A stretch of DNA of 64,000 bases. Origin: Nocardiopsis quinghaiensis (GTDB lineage: Bacteria; Actinomycetota; Actinomycetes; Streptosporangiales; Streptosporangiaceae). The notes beneath the pieces were generated by a model. It did no database searches. It had not been told where the DNA came from and saw only the letters and a list, made by a program, of their open reading frames with translations. Position numbers and translations under genes: made by a program. Positions 34,468 through 41,965 of this stretch are shown one piece after another (the first letter of the stretch is position 1; every line of letters begins with the position of its first letter). The stretch covers positions 1-64,000 of the forward strand of contig NZ_VWVU01000030.1 in NCBI RefSeq assembly GCF_008638365.1, in the 5' to 3' direction.

Positions 34468-35571
34468 TCAGGCCAGGCCGGAGACGACCCGCTGGCGGAC
34501 GGCGGAGTCGAACACCTCCGCGAACGCGTTGCCCGGGCACTCGGTCGCCAGCCAGTCGCGGTGCCGTGAGAGGGCGTCGCCCGGTGTGACCACGCCCGTA
34601 CCGGGGTTCACGTACTCGATCCGCTCCGCGGGGTTCACCCCGGTCACCGCGCACAGCACGCGCAGCACGTTGACCAGTGAGTCCTGCGCGGCCCTCGTGG
34701 GCAGTTCGTCGGTGAAGTCCCCGAGCAGGCACACCCCCACGTTGCCCTGGTTGAACCCGTAGGCGTGTCCTGCGGTCACCGAACGGGCCCGACCCGGCAG
34801 CGGGAGCCCGGAGAAGACCGGCACGCCGTCCTCACCCGAGTGGCGGCCCTCGTAGACCACGCCGTCGGGGTCGATGAGCACGTGGTAGCCGATGTCGCCC
34901 CAAGCCTGCTGCACCGCGTGCAGGTAGTACACCGCCCGCACGTCCGCGGCGTGGTCGTCCCCCGTCGGTATCGCGGTGTGGTGCACGGTCAGCGCCTGCA
35001 CCGGGTGGAACTCCGCCTCCCACAGGTCCTCGCCCGCCTCGCCGAAGCGCCAGGACTCGTCGGCGCCCCAGCCCGCGCGGGTGCGGAACGGGAGCGCGGC
35101 CGGGCCCGGGCCGCGTGACACGTCGGAGGACTCCGGCGACAGCCACACCTGTTCGGGGCCGCCCAACCGCAGCCCCTCTCCGTCACGCAGGTTCACGGCG
35201 GCGGCCTCTCCCCCCGAGCGCACCTCGTAGCCGGTGGCGCCCCTTGGCGCGCGCACCAGTGTTCCCGCGACCCGGCCGCGGTCCTCGCGGCCCTCGGCGT
35301 GGAGGTGTACCGGTCGCCATCCGTCCAGGCCGTCGGCGGTCTCGAAACGGACCGCGGCATCGGCCTCCCCGGGCTCCCCGGTGACGGCCACCATGTCGAA
35401 GCGCATGCCGGGCCGGACGAGTCCGCCCGGCGCGGAGGGGCGCGCCAACACCCGGGGCACGACCCGGTCGCCGGAGTGCCCGGCGAGAGCGGAACGCGGA
35501 GAGGGGAGGGCGGTGCCCAGCGCGGTCAGGCCCGCGGCGGTGGCACCGGCCAGGAGGGTGCGCCTTCGCAT
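34468..35571 (-). CDS. Secreted PGRP-type N-acetylmuramoyl-L-alanine amidase
   Basis: 367 aa from ATG 35571. The start MRRRTLLAGATAAGLTALG is a Tat signal with a twin Arg. The C-terminal about 170 residues are an Amidase_2/PGRP domain: RAGWGADESW, ALTVHHTAIPTG (zinc His), DIGYHVLIDPDGVVYEGR, NQGNVGVCLLGDF and SRHRDWLATECPG (zinc His and Cys). It cleaves the amide between MurNAc and L-Ala in peptidoglycan outside the cell. The N-terminal part (about 40-170) is a less conserved beta-rich region. Confidence 0.92.
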   Translation of the reverse strand: MRRRTLLAGATAAGLTALGTALPSPRSALAGHSGDRVVPRVLARPSAPGGLVRPGMRFDMVAVTGEPGEADAAVRFETADGLDGWRPVHLHAEGREDRGRVAGTLVRAPRGATGYEVRSGGEAAAVNLRDGEGLRLGGPEQVWLSPESSDVSRGPGPAALPFRTRAGWGADESWRFGEAGEDLWEAEFHPVQALTVHHTAIPTGDDHAADVRAVYYLHAVQQAWGDIGYHVLIDPDGVVYEGRHSGEDGVPVFSGLPLPGRARSVTAGHAYGFNQGNVGVCLLGDFTDELPTRAAQDSLVNVLRVLCAVTGVNPAERIEYVNPGTGVVTPGDALSRHRDWLATECPGNAFAEVFDSAVRQRVVSGLA

Positions 35572-36152
35572 GTGTGTCCGTCCGTTCGGTTCGTCCGACT
35601 GGGTTCCCGGGAGCGGGAACCCCGACACCCTTACACGGCGTTATGCCCCGTGTCACCAGAGGCACGGCCAATCCGTGACAGGTGATGTTCCTGTGACTAT
35701 GAGTGGTCGGTGATGCCGTGGTGCACGGTGATTTCGCTGGTGCGCGGGAGGAGTGCATGGACACGGGGCACATGACCTGCGCCACCACGGGGACGCCGAG
35801 GCCGGCGGCGGCCTGCTCGACTTCACCGTCGACGTGGTGCGGGCGCCACCGGCCTGGCCGCGACGACACCTCCGTGCGGATCGTCCGCTGTCTCACCCGC
35901 CCGCACGGAGTCGCTATCGCACATGCTCTGACCTGGGGAGGAGGGGGCCAGGTCTTCCGTAAACCCAGCGTGCTCACGCCGACTCTGGCACAGTTGGTGA
36001 TGACTTTGAGGGTCCCGGTATCGAGCCGGGGCCGGTGGCCCGGGGTCTCGGGGGACCCATGCGGAAGGCGAGATAGCCACTGGCTACGCTTGTCGGTCAG
36101 TATCGGACCAAGCGGAGACGGGCCGTCGAAACACCTCTTTTCGGGGAGCGAC
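35572..36152. promoter_or_regulatory. 581-bp region upstream of bluB-cobT with a nested hairpin
   Basis: No gene is supported. At 36010-36057 GGGTCCC and GGGACCC flank inner complementary segments (CGAG/CTCG, CCGGGGCC/GGCCCGGG), a strong nested hairpin about 100 bases before the bluB-cobT start. It could be a terminator or attenuator. I looked for a cobalamin riboswitch because of the downstream gene, but found no convincing B12 box. Confidence 0.45.
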
Positions 36153-38519
36153 ATGACCAAGGATGACCGCGAGGACGCCCGGCGCGGCGAGGAGAGCGGA
36201 CACGAACCACTCCCATGGCACGGCGGCAGACCCGCTCCAGGGACCGGTCCCCGCCTCGGCGGCCTACTGGACGGGCTTCCCGAGAGCGGGCGCGGTACCC
36301 AGGCCCAGACGCACGGGAGCGGCGCACCGACCAACCCGTTCCGCCAGCGGCCCGTCTCACCACGGCCGGCCGAGTCCGAGTCCTCCTCTCCCTACGGCGC
36401 GCTCCCCCTGGACGCTCCCCCGGTCCCGCGGCCCCAGCCCGAGACCGCTTCCGAGACCGCGTCCGAGGCCGGGACCGAGGTGGCGCCCCCGAGCGAGCCC
36501 GCGGTGGACGCGCCGCACCACCGTCCCAACGTCATCCCCTTCAGAGGTGGGGAGCGCACCCCCGGCCCCGGCACCGAGACCGTCCACCAGGCACCTCCCG
36601 CGCACACCCCCGACCAGGGGGCCGGGCACCACGAGGAGCAGTCCTCCTCGACCGCCGAGGCAGAACAGAAGATGCACGTACACCAAGCAGCCAAGCCCCC
36701 GCCCGAGCCGCAGCACACCGGACCGCCGGTCCATTCCGTCCCCGAGGCGCAGGAGGCGCCCGCACACGCGGGCGTCGGCGCCGGCCGGCCCGACCACGCC
36801 TACGACGAGGCCGAGCGCGCCGCCGTCTACCGGGCCATCCGCGAACGCCGCGACGTCCGCGTGGGTTTTCGTCCCGACCCGGTTCCCCACGACGTGCTCA
36901 CCCGCGTGCTGGAGGCCGCCCACCAGGCACCCAGCATCGGCCACTCCCAGCCCTGGGACTTCCTCGTCATCGACGACCCGGGGCTGCGCGGCCGCGTCAG
37001 CGGCCTCGCGGAGGCCGAGCGCGACGACTACACGCACGCCCTGCCCAGCACACGCGCACGCGCCTTCTCCGGGCTCAAGGTCGAGGCGATCCTCGACGCG
37101 CCCCTGAACATCGCCGTCACCGTCGACCCCACACGCGGCGGTCGGCACACCCTGGGCCGCCACGCCAAACCCGTGGCCGCCTCCCACTCCGCGGCGCTCG
37201 CCGCTGAGAACCTCTGGATCGCCGCGCGCGCCGAGGGCCTGGGCGTCGGCTGGGTCACCTTCGTCGACGAGCGCGACGTCGCCCGCGCCCTCGAACTCCC
37301 CTCCCACCTGGACGTGGTCGCCTACCTGTGTGTCGGCTATGTGGAGGAGTTCCCCACCGAACCCGAGCTCAGCCTCTCCGGCTGGGCCCGGGGACGCCCC
37401 CTGTCCTGGGCGGTGCACCACGACCGCTACGGTCGCCGCGGTCTGCCCGGCCAGGAGCCCACGAGCCTGCTGGAGGAGACCATCACCACCGTCGGAGCTC
37501 TGCACACCCGCGCGGTGGAGGAGGCCAGAGACCGGCAGAACCGGATGACCAAGCCGCCCGGCTCGCTCGGTGTCCTGGAGGATGTCTCGGTTCAGCTGGC
37601 CGGACTCGCGGGGGAGTGCCCCCCGCCCGTTCCCGAGCCGGCCGCCGTCGCCGTGTTCGCGGGGGACCACGGCGTACACGCCCAGGGGGTGACCGCCTGG
37701 CCCCAGGAGGTCACCGCCCAGATGGTGCACAACTTCCTGGAGGGCGGGGCGGTCGTCAACGCCTTCGCCTCCCAGGTCGGCGCCGAGGTCACCGTGGTGG
37801 ACGTCGGCGTGGTCGGCGACCTGCCCCACACCGTGGGCCTGCTGCCCCGCAAGGTCGCGCGCGGCACCGCCGACTTCACCCAGGGCCCCGCGCTCACCCG
37901 CCAGCAGGCCCTCCAGGCGCTGGAGGGCGGTATCGAGGTCGCCCGCGACCTGGTGTCCGCGGGTAACCGCTGCCTGGTCACCGGCGACATGGGCATCGCC
38001 AACACCACCCCGGCCGCCGCCCTGGTGTGCGCCTTCACCGGCGCGGACCCGGCGCAGGCCACCGGCCGGGGCACCGGCGTGGACGACGCCATGTACGCGC
38101 ACAAGGTCGACGTGGTGCGGCGTGCCCTGGCCGCGAACCCGGTCGACCCGGACGACCCCGTCGGCACCCTCGCGGCGCTGGGCGGTCTGGAGCACGCCGC
38201 CCTGGCCGGGTTCGTGCTCGGCGGCGCGGCCCTGCGCGTCCCGGTCCTGCTCGACGGGGTCATCGCCGGCTCGGCCGCCCTGGCCGCTGCGGCGATGTCC
38301 CCGGACGTGGTCGGGGCCTGCTTCGCGGGGCACCGCTCCAGCGAACCCGGCCACGGCCTGGCCCTGGAACACCTGGGCCTGCGGCCCCTGATCGACCTGG
38401 AGATGCGTCTGGGCGAGGGGTCCGGCGCGCTGTTGGCCCTGCCGCTGCTCCAGGGCTCGGCACGCGTCCTGCGCGACGTCGCCACCTTCGACGACGCGGG
38501 CGTGTCCGCCGCGCGCTGA
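36153..38519 (+). CDS. BluB-CobT fusion: DMB synthase and nicotinate-nucleotide:DMB phosphoribosyltransferase
   Basis: 788 aa from ATG 36153 with GGGGAG five bases upstream; longer in-frame starts to 35703 lack support. Residues 1-210 are disordered and Pro/Glu-rich. Residues about 220-430 are BluB (YRAIRERRDVRVGFRPDPVP, APSIGHSQPWDFLVI, AENLWIAARAEGLGVGWV), making 5,6-dimethylbenzimidazole from FMNH2. Residues about 445-785 are CobT (QNRMTKPPGSLG, VFAGDHGVHAQGVTAWPQEV, TGDMGIANTTPAAAL, GACFAGHRSSEPGH), which activates DMB for the lower cobalamin ligand. Fusion allows direct handover of DMB. Confidence 0.93.
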   Translation: MTKDDREDARRGEESGHEPLPWHGGRPAPGTGPRLGGLLDGLPESGRGTQAQTHGSGAPTNPFRQRPVSPRPAESESSSPYGALPLDAPPVPRPQPETASETASEAGTEVAPPSEPAVDAPHHRPNVIPFRGGERTPGPGTETVHQAPPAHTPDQGAGHHEEQSSSTAEAEQKMHVHQAAKPPPEPQHTGPPVHSVPEAQEAPAHAGVGAGRPDHAYDEAERAAVYRAIRERRDVRVGFRPDPVPHDVLTRVLEAAHQAPSIGHSQPWDFLVIDDPGLRGRVSGLAEAERDDYTHALPSTRARAFSGLKVEAILDAPLNIAVTVDPTRGGRHTLGRHAKPVAASHSAALAAENLWIAARAEGLGVGWVTFVDERDVARALELPSHLDVVAYLCVGYVEEFPTEPELSLSGWARGRPLSWAVHHDRYGRRGLPGQEPTSLLEETITTVGALHTRAVEEARDRQNRMTKPPGSLGVLEDVSVQLAGLAGECPPPVPEPAAVAVFAGDHGVHAQGVTAWPQEVTAQMVHNFLEGGAVVNAFASQVGAEVTVVDVGVVGDLPHTVGLLPRKVARGTADFTQGPALTRQQALQALEGGIEVARDLVSAGNRCLVTGDMGIANTTPAAALVCAFTGADPAQATGRGTGVDDAMYAHKVDVVRRALAANPVDPDDPVGTLAALGGLEHAALAGFVLGGAALRVPVLLDGVIAGSAALAAAAMSPDVVGACFAGHRSSEPGHGLALEHLGLRPLIDLEMRLGEGSGALLALPLLQGSARVLRDVATFDDAGVSAAR

Positions 38520-38532
38520 CGGCGGTCCCGGC

Positions 38533-38563
38533 CCCGCCCGCACCGACCCCCGGTGCGGGCGGG
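38533..38563 (+). terminator. 12-bp hairpin after bluB-cobT
   Basis: CCCGCCCGCACC and GGTGCGGGCGGG flank a 7-base loop, starting 14 bases after the bluB-cobT stop. There is no T-run, as usual in high-GC actinomycetes. Confidence 0.65.
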
Positions 38564-38725
38564 CTCACACTCCCCGGGCGCGACCCGTTTACGCCCGCGT
38601 AACACCTGTTTGACAACGTACGGTGGAACAATCACCGATATCGCCGGTGGCTGGCGTGCCTCCCGCCGCCAGCACCCCGCCGTCGCCGCCGGGGGCCGGT
38701 ACGGACGACCGAAGGGGCGCGATCC

Positions 38726-40006
38726 GTGACCTATCTCCTTGGTTTGCGCATGCAGGGCCGCGACGTCCTCGTCGTCGGCGGGGGCAGAGTCGCCCAGCGC
38801 CGGGTGCCCGTACTGATCGAGGACGGTGCCCGGGTCACCCTCATCTCCCCCGAGGTGTCCGCGGTCCTGGAGGACCTCGCCTCGGCCGGACACCTCACCT
38901 GGCACCGCCGCGCCTACGCCCCCGGCGACGTCGCCGGACCGGACGCTCCCGCCTACTGGCTCGTGCACGCCGCCACCGACGAGCCCGGCGTGAACGCCGC
39001 CGTCGCCGAGGAGGCCGAGGACGCCCGCGTGTGGTGCGTGCGCGCCGACGACCGGAACGCCTCCTCCGCCTGGACCCCCGCCAGCGGCACCGCGAGCGGG
39101 GTCACCGTCGGCGTCGTCGCCTCCGGTGATCCCCGACGCGCGGCCGGACTGCGCGACGCGGTCGTCGACGGCCTCGCGGACGGCACCCTCGACGCCCGCC
39201 GCGGGCGCGAGCGGCTCCGAGGCGTCGCACTCGTCGGGGGAGGCCCGGGTGATCCCGGTCTGATCACGGTTCGGGGCCAACAGCTCCTCTCCCAGGCCGA
39301 CGTGGTGGTGGTCGACCGGCTCGCCCCGACCTCCCTGCTGGACCGGCTGCCCGCCGACGTCGAGATCGTCGACGCGGCCAAGATCCCCTACGGCCGGTCC
39401 ATGACGCAGGAGGACATCAACGCGGTCATGATCGACCGCGCGCGGCAGGGCAGGTTCGTGGTGCGCCTGAAGGGCGGCGACTCCTTCCTGTTCGGCCGCG
39501 GCGGCGAGGAGGCCGCCGCCTGCGCCGCCGCCGGAGTCCCCGTCATCGCGGTGCCCGGTGTGACCAGCGCTCTCGCCGCCCCGGCCAGCGCGGGCATCCC
39601 CGCCACCCACCGGGGCGTGGCCCAGGACGTGCACATCGTCTCCGCGCACGTCCCTCCGGGGGACGACCGCTCCACGGTCGACTGGGCCGGACTCGCCCGC
39701 GCGGGCGGTACCGTCATGGTCCTCATGGGAGTGGAGCGCATCGATTCGATCGCCGACGCCCTCGTCTCCCACGGGCGCTCCTCCGACACGCCCGTAGCCG
39801 TGGTACAAGAAGCCACACTGCCGGGCCAGCGGACCGTCACGGGTACGCTGGCCACCATCGCCTCGTCGGTCCGATCGGCCGGAGTGCGACCCCCCGCGGT
39901 AGTGATCATCGGAGAAGTGGTCAAAACAGCGCGGGAACTTGACATACTGCACACGGGGACCCAGTTCGAGACCCGTCGACTGGCGACCGGGCGCGATCTC
40001 CAGTGA
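38726..40006 (+). CDS. cysG: CysG-type siroheme synthase: precorrin-2 dehydrogenase plus uroporphyrinogen-III methyltransferase
   Basis: 426 aa, GTG start after AAGGGG. The N-terminal about 150 residues carry the NAD-binding motif VLVVGGGRVAQRRV of precorrin-2 dehydrogenase/ferrochelatase. Residues about 165-415 are the SAM-dependent methyltransferase: LVGGGPGDPGLITVRGQQLL, YGRSMTQEDINAVM, RLKGGDSFLFGRGGEE and VPGVTSALAAPASAGIPATHR. It makes precorrin-2 from uroporphyrinogen III, feeding siroheme or cobalamin. Its place after bluB-cobT suggests use in cobalamin synthesis. Confidence 0.92.
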   Translation: MTYLLGLRMQGRDVLVVGGGRVAQRRVPVLIEDGARVTLISPEVSAVLEDLASAGHLTWHRRAYAPGDVAGPDAPAYWLVHAATDEPGVNAAVAEEAEDARVWCVRADDRNASSAWTPASGTASGVTVGVVASGDPRRAAGLRDAVVDGLADGTLDARRGRERLRGVALVGGGPGDPGLITVRGQQLLSQADVVVVDRLAPTSLLDRLPADVEIVDAAKIPYGRSMTQEDINAVMIDRARQGRFVVRLKGGDSFLFGRGGEEAAACAAAGVPVIAVPGVTSALAAPASAGIPATHRGVAQDVHIVSAHVPPGDDRSTVDWAGLARAGGTVMVLMGVERIDSIADALVSHGRSSDTPVAVVQEATLPGQRTVTGTLATIASSVRSAGVRPPAVVIIGEVVKTARELDILHTGTQFETRRLATGRDLQ

Positions 40007-40078
40007 GACCTTCGTCCGCGGCGTACGTCGTTCACGCGGCGGGGGACCGTCAGCACCGATGAGGAGGGCACACCGATC

Positions 40079-41965
40079 ATGACCCGGCCGTCGGCAGCAC
40101 CGGGGACCACAGGTCCCGGTGCCCCGGACCGGTTCGGAACCGGACCGGCCGCCACCTCCGACCAGCCCGCCCCGGGCCCCGAGCCCGCGCCCGACGCGGA
40201 CGCCGGCGCCCGCGTCGGACCCACCGCCCCGGCCCCCGCGGGGTCTGCCAGGCACCGCGCCTCCGTGTCCGAGGACCACCGTTTCGAACAGGTCCTGGAA
40301 TCGCTGCGCAAGCACATCCGGGACCTGGAGTTCGCCGACGGCCTGCCCCACGCGGAGGAGGGCCGCACCCTCCAGACCGACGTGCTCGCCCAACTGTCCG
40401 ACTACGTGCTGCCCCGGGTACGCCGTTCCGACATCCCGCTGCTGATCGCGGTCGCCGGATCCACCGGTGCGGGTAAGTCCACCCTGGTCAACAGCCTGGT
40501 CGGCGAACAGGTCACCACCACGGGCGTGCGCCGCCCCACCACCAACAGCCCCGTCCTGGCCTGCAACCCCGCCGACGTCGACTGGTTCAGCGAGGCCTCC
40601 TTCATCCCGTCCCTGCCGCGCGTGCGCCAGCAGGGCCTGGCGATGCCGGGCAAGGACGGCATGCTGGTGCTGGCCGCCACCGAGGCCATGCCCCGGGGCG
40701 TGGCCCTGCTCGACACCCCCGACGTCGACTCCGCCGTCGCCGCCCACCACGAGTTCGCGGCCAAGTTCCTCGACGCCGCCGACCTGTGGATGTTCGTCAC
40801 CACCAGCACCCGCTACGCCGACGCGCGTGTGTGGGAGTTCCTGCAGGTCGCCCGTGACCGCGACACCTCCCTGGCCGTCGTGCTCTCCCGGGTGCCGCGC
40901 AGGGGGCGTCGCCAGCTCCTGGACCACTTCGGGGCCATGCTGGAGGCCAACGGTCTGGGCACGGCCGCCCGGTTCGCCATCCCCGAGACCGACCAGGTCC
41001 GCGGTGAGCGCTTCACCTCCAACGTCGCCGACCACATCCGTGGCTACCTGGCCGACGTCGCGGGAGAGGCCGATCAGCGCGACCGCGTCACCCGGCGCAC
41101 CTTCATCGGCGTCATCGACAGCTTCCGCTCCCGGGTGCCCGAACTGGCCCGCCAGGTGGAGGCGCAGATCGAGACGGGGCGCACGCTCGCCACCGCCGTG
41201 GACGACTCCTACGCCACCGCCCGTCACCGTGTCGAGACCAGTCTGGGCGACGGCTCCCTGCTGCGTGGGTCGCTGCTGGCCCGCTGGCAGGAGGTGGCCG
41301 CCGGAGGAGAGCTCGCCAGGAGCCTGCGTCTGCGCGGAAAGCGCGCGCGCAGGGTACGCCGTGCCGGGCCCCCCGAGCGCAGCCAGCGGGTGATCGCCCT
41401 GGAACGGGCCGTCCGCGACGCCCTGGAGGCCCTGGTGGTCTCCGCCTGCGAACGCGCCTCCGACGAGATCGAGCAGAGGTGGCGGGAGGTGCCCGGAGGC
41501 GGCGACCTGGCCGCCAAGGCCCTCAACCAGCCCGGAACCGGCCTGTTGGCGCAGCAGATCCGCCAGGAGGTCGCCGAGTGGCAGCGGGAGGTCGCCGAGA
41601 TGACCACCGCCAGCGGCGCCACCAAGCGCTCCGTGGCCCGGTTCGTCACCTTCGACCACGACATCGTCGCCCTGGTCCTGATCATCGACCTGCTCGGCTA
41701 CGAGCGGTCCCATTCCGGAGGCGGCGCCCACGCGGCCGACCCCTCCGGCCCCTCTCCGCAGCGCCTGCTCAAGGGGCTGTTCGGCGCCCAGTCACTGCGT
41801 AGCATTGGCGCATCGGCGCGGGACGACCTGCGCCAGCGCGTCCTCGGGCTGCTCAACCGCGAGCGCGTGCCCTTCGACAACGCCCTGGCATCGGCCGGAA
41901 TCCCGTCCGAGGACAGCGCCGTCCAGCTCTATCAGGCCACGTACAACCTTGAGATAACGAGATGA
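40079..41965 (+). CDS. Dynamin-like GTPase, first of a pair
   Basis: 628 aa, ATG start. After about 60 disordered residues comes a P-loop GTPase domain: AGSTGAGKSTLVNSLVG (G1), RPTTNSPV (switch region), LLDTPDVDS (G3). The TKxD-type base motif is not obvious. The C-terminal part is helical. It overlaps by ATGA the next gene, which encodes a second large GTPase with membrane helices. Such tandem pairs in actinomycetes resemble DynA/DynB, dynamin-like proteins that stabilise the Z ring in sporulation septation. The match to that pair is inference from layout. Confidence 0.78.
   Translation: MTRPSAAPGTTGPGAPDRFGTGPAATSDQPAPGPEPAPDADAGARVGPTAPAPAGSARHRASVSEDHRFEQVLESLRKHIRDLEFADGLPHAEEGRTLQTDVLAQLSDYVLPRVRRSDIPLLIAVAGSTGAGKSTLVNSLVGEQVTTTGVRRPTTNSPVLACNPADVDWFSEASFIPSLPRVRQQGLAMPGKDGMLVLAATEAMPRGVALLDTPDVDSAVAAHHEFAAKFLDAADLWMFVTTSTRYADARVWEFLQVARDRDTSLAVVLSRVPRRGRRQLLDHFGAMLEANGLGTAARFAIPETDQVRGERFTSNVADHIRGYLADVAGEADQRDRVTRRTFIGVIDSFRSRVPELARQVEAQIETGRTLATAVDDSYATARHRVETSLGDGSLLRGSLLARWQEVAAGGELARSLRLRGKRARRVRRAGPPERSQRVIALERAVRDALEALVVSACERASDEIEQRWREVPGGGDLAAKALNQPGTGLLAQQIRQEVAEWQREVAEMTTASGATKRSVARFVTFDHDIVALVLIIDLLGYERSHSGGGAHAADPSGPSPQRLLKGLFGAQSLRSIGASARDDLRQRVLGLLNRERVPFDNALASAGIPSEDSAVQLYQATYNLEITR

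Noticed and set aside
35700-36150. Cobalamin riboswitch upstream of bluB-cobT
   Set aside because: A GCCACTGG string occurs near 36075, but the rest of the B12 box pattern is absent.
35703-36152. N-terminal extension of bluB-cobT by 150 codons
   Set aside because: There is no ribosome binding site, and the ATG at 36153 has a good one. The nested hairpin near 36030 fits a leader better than coding sequence.
37592-41731. 1379-codon open frame on the minus strand
   Set aside because: It is antisense to bluB-cobT, cysG and the first GTPase gene, all with clear family signatures. Long antisense frames are common in DNA of this GC content.
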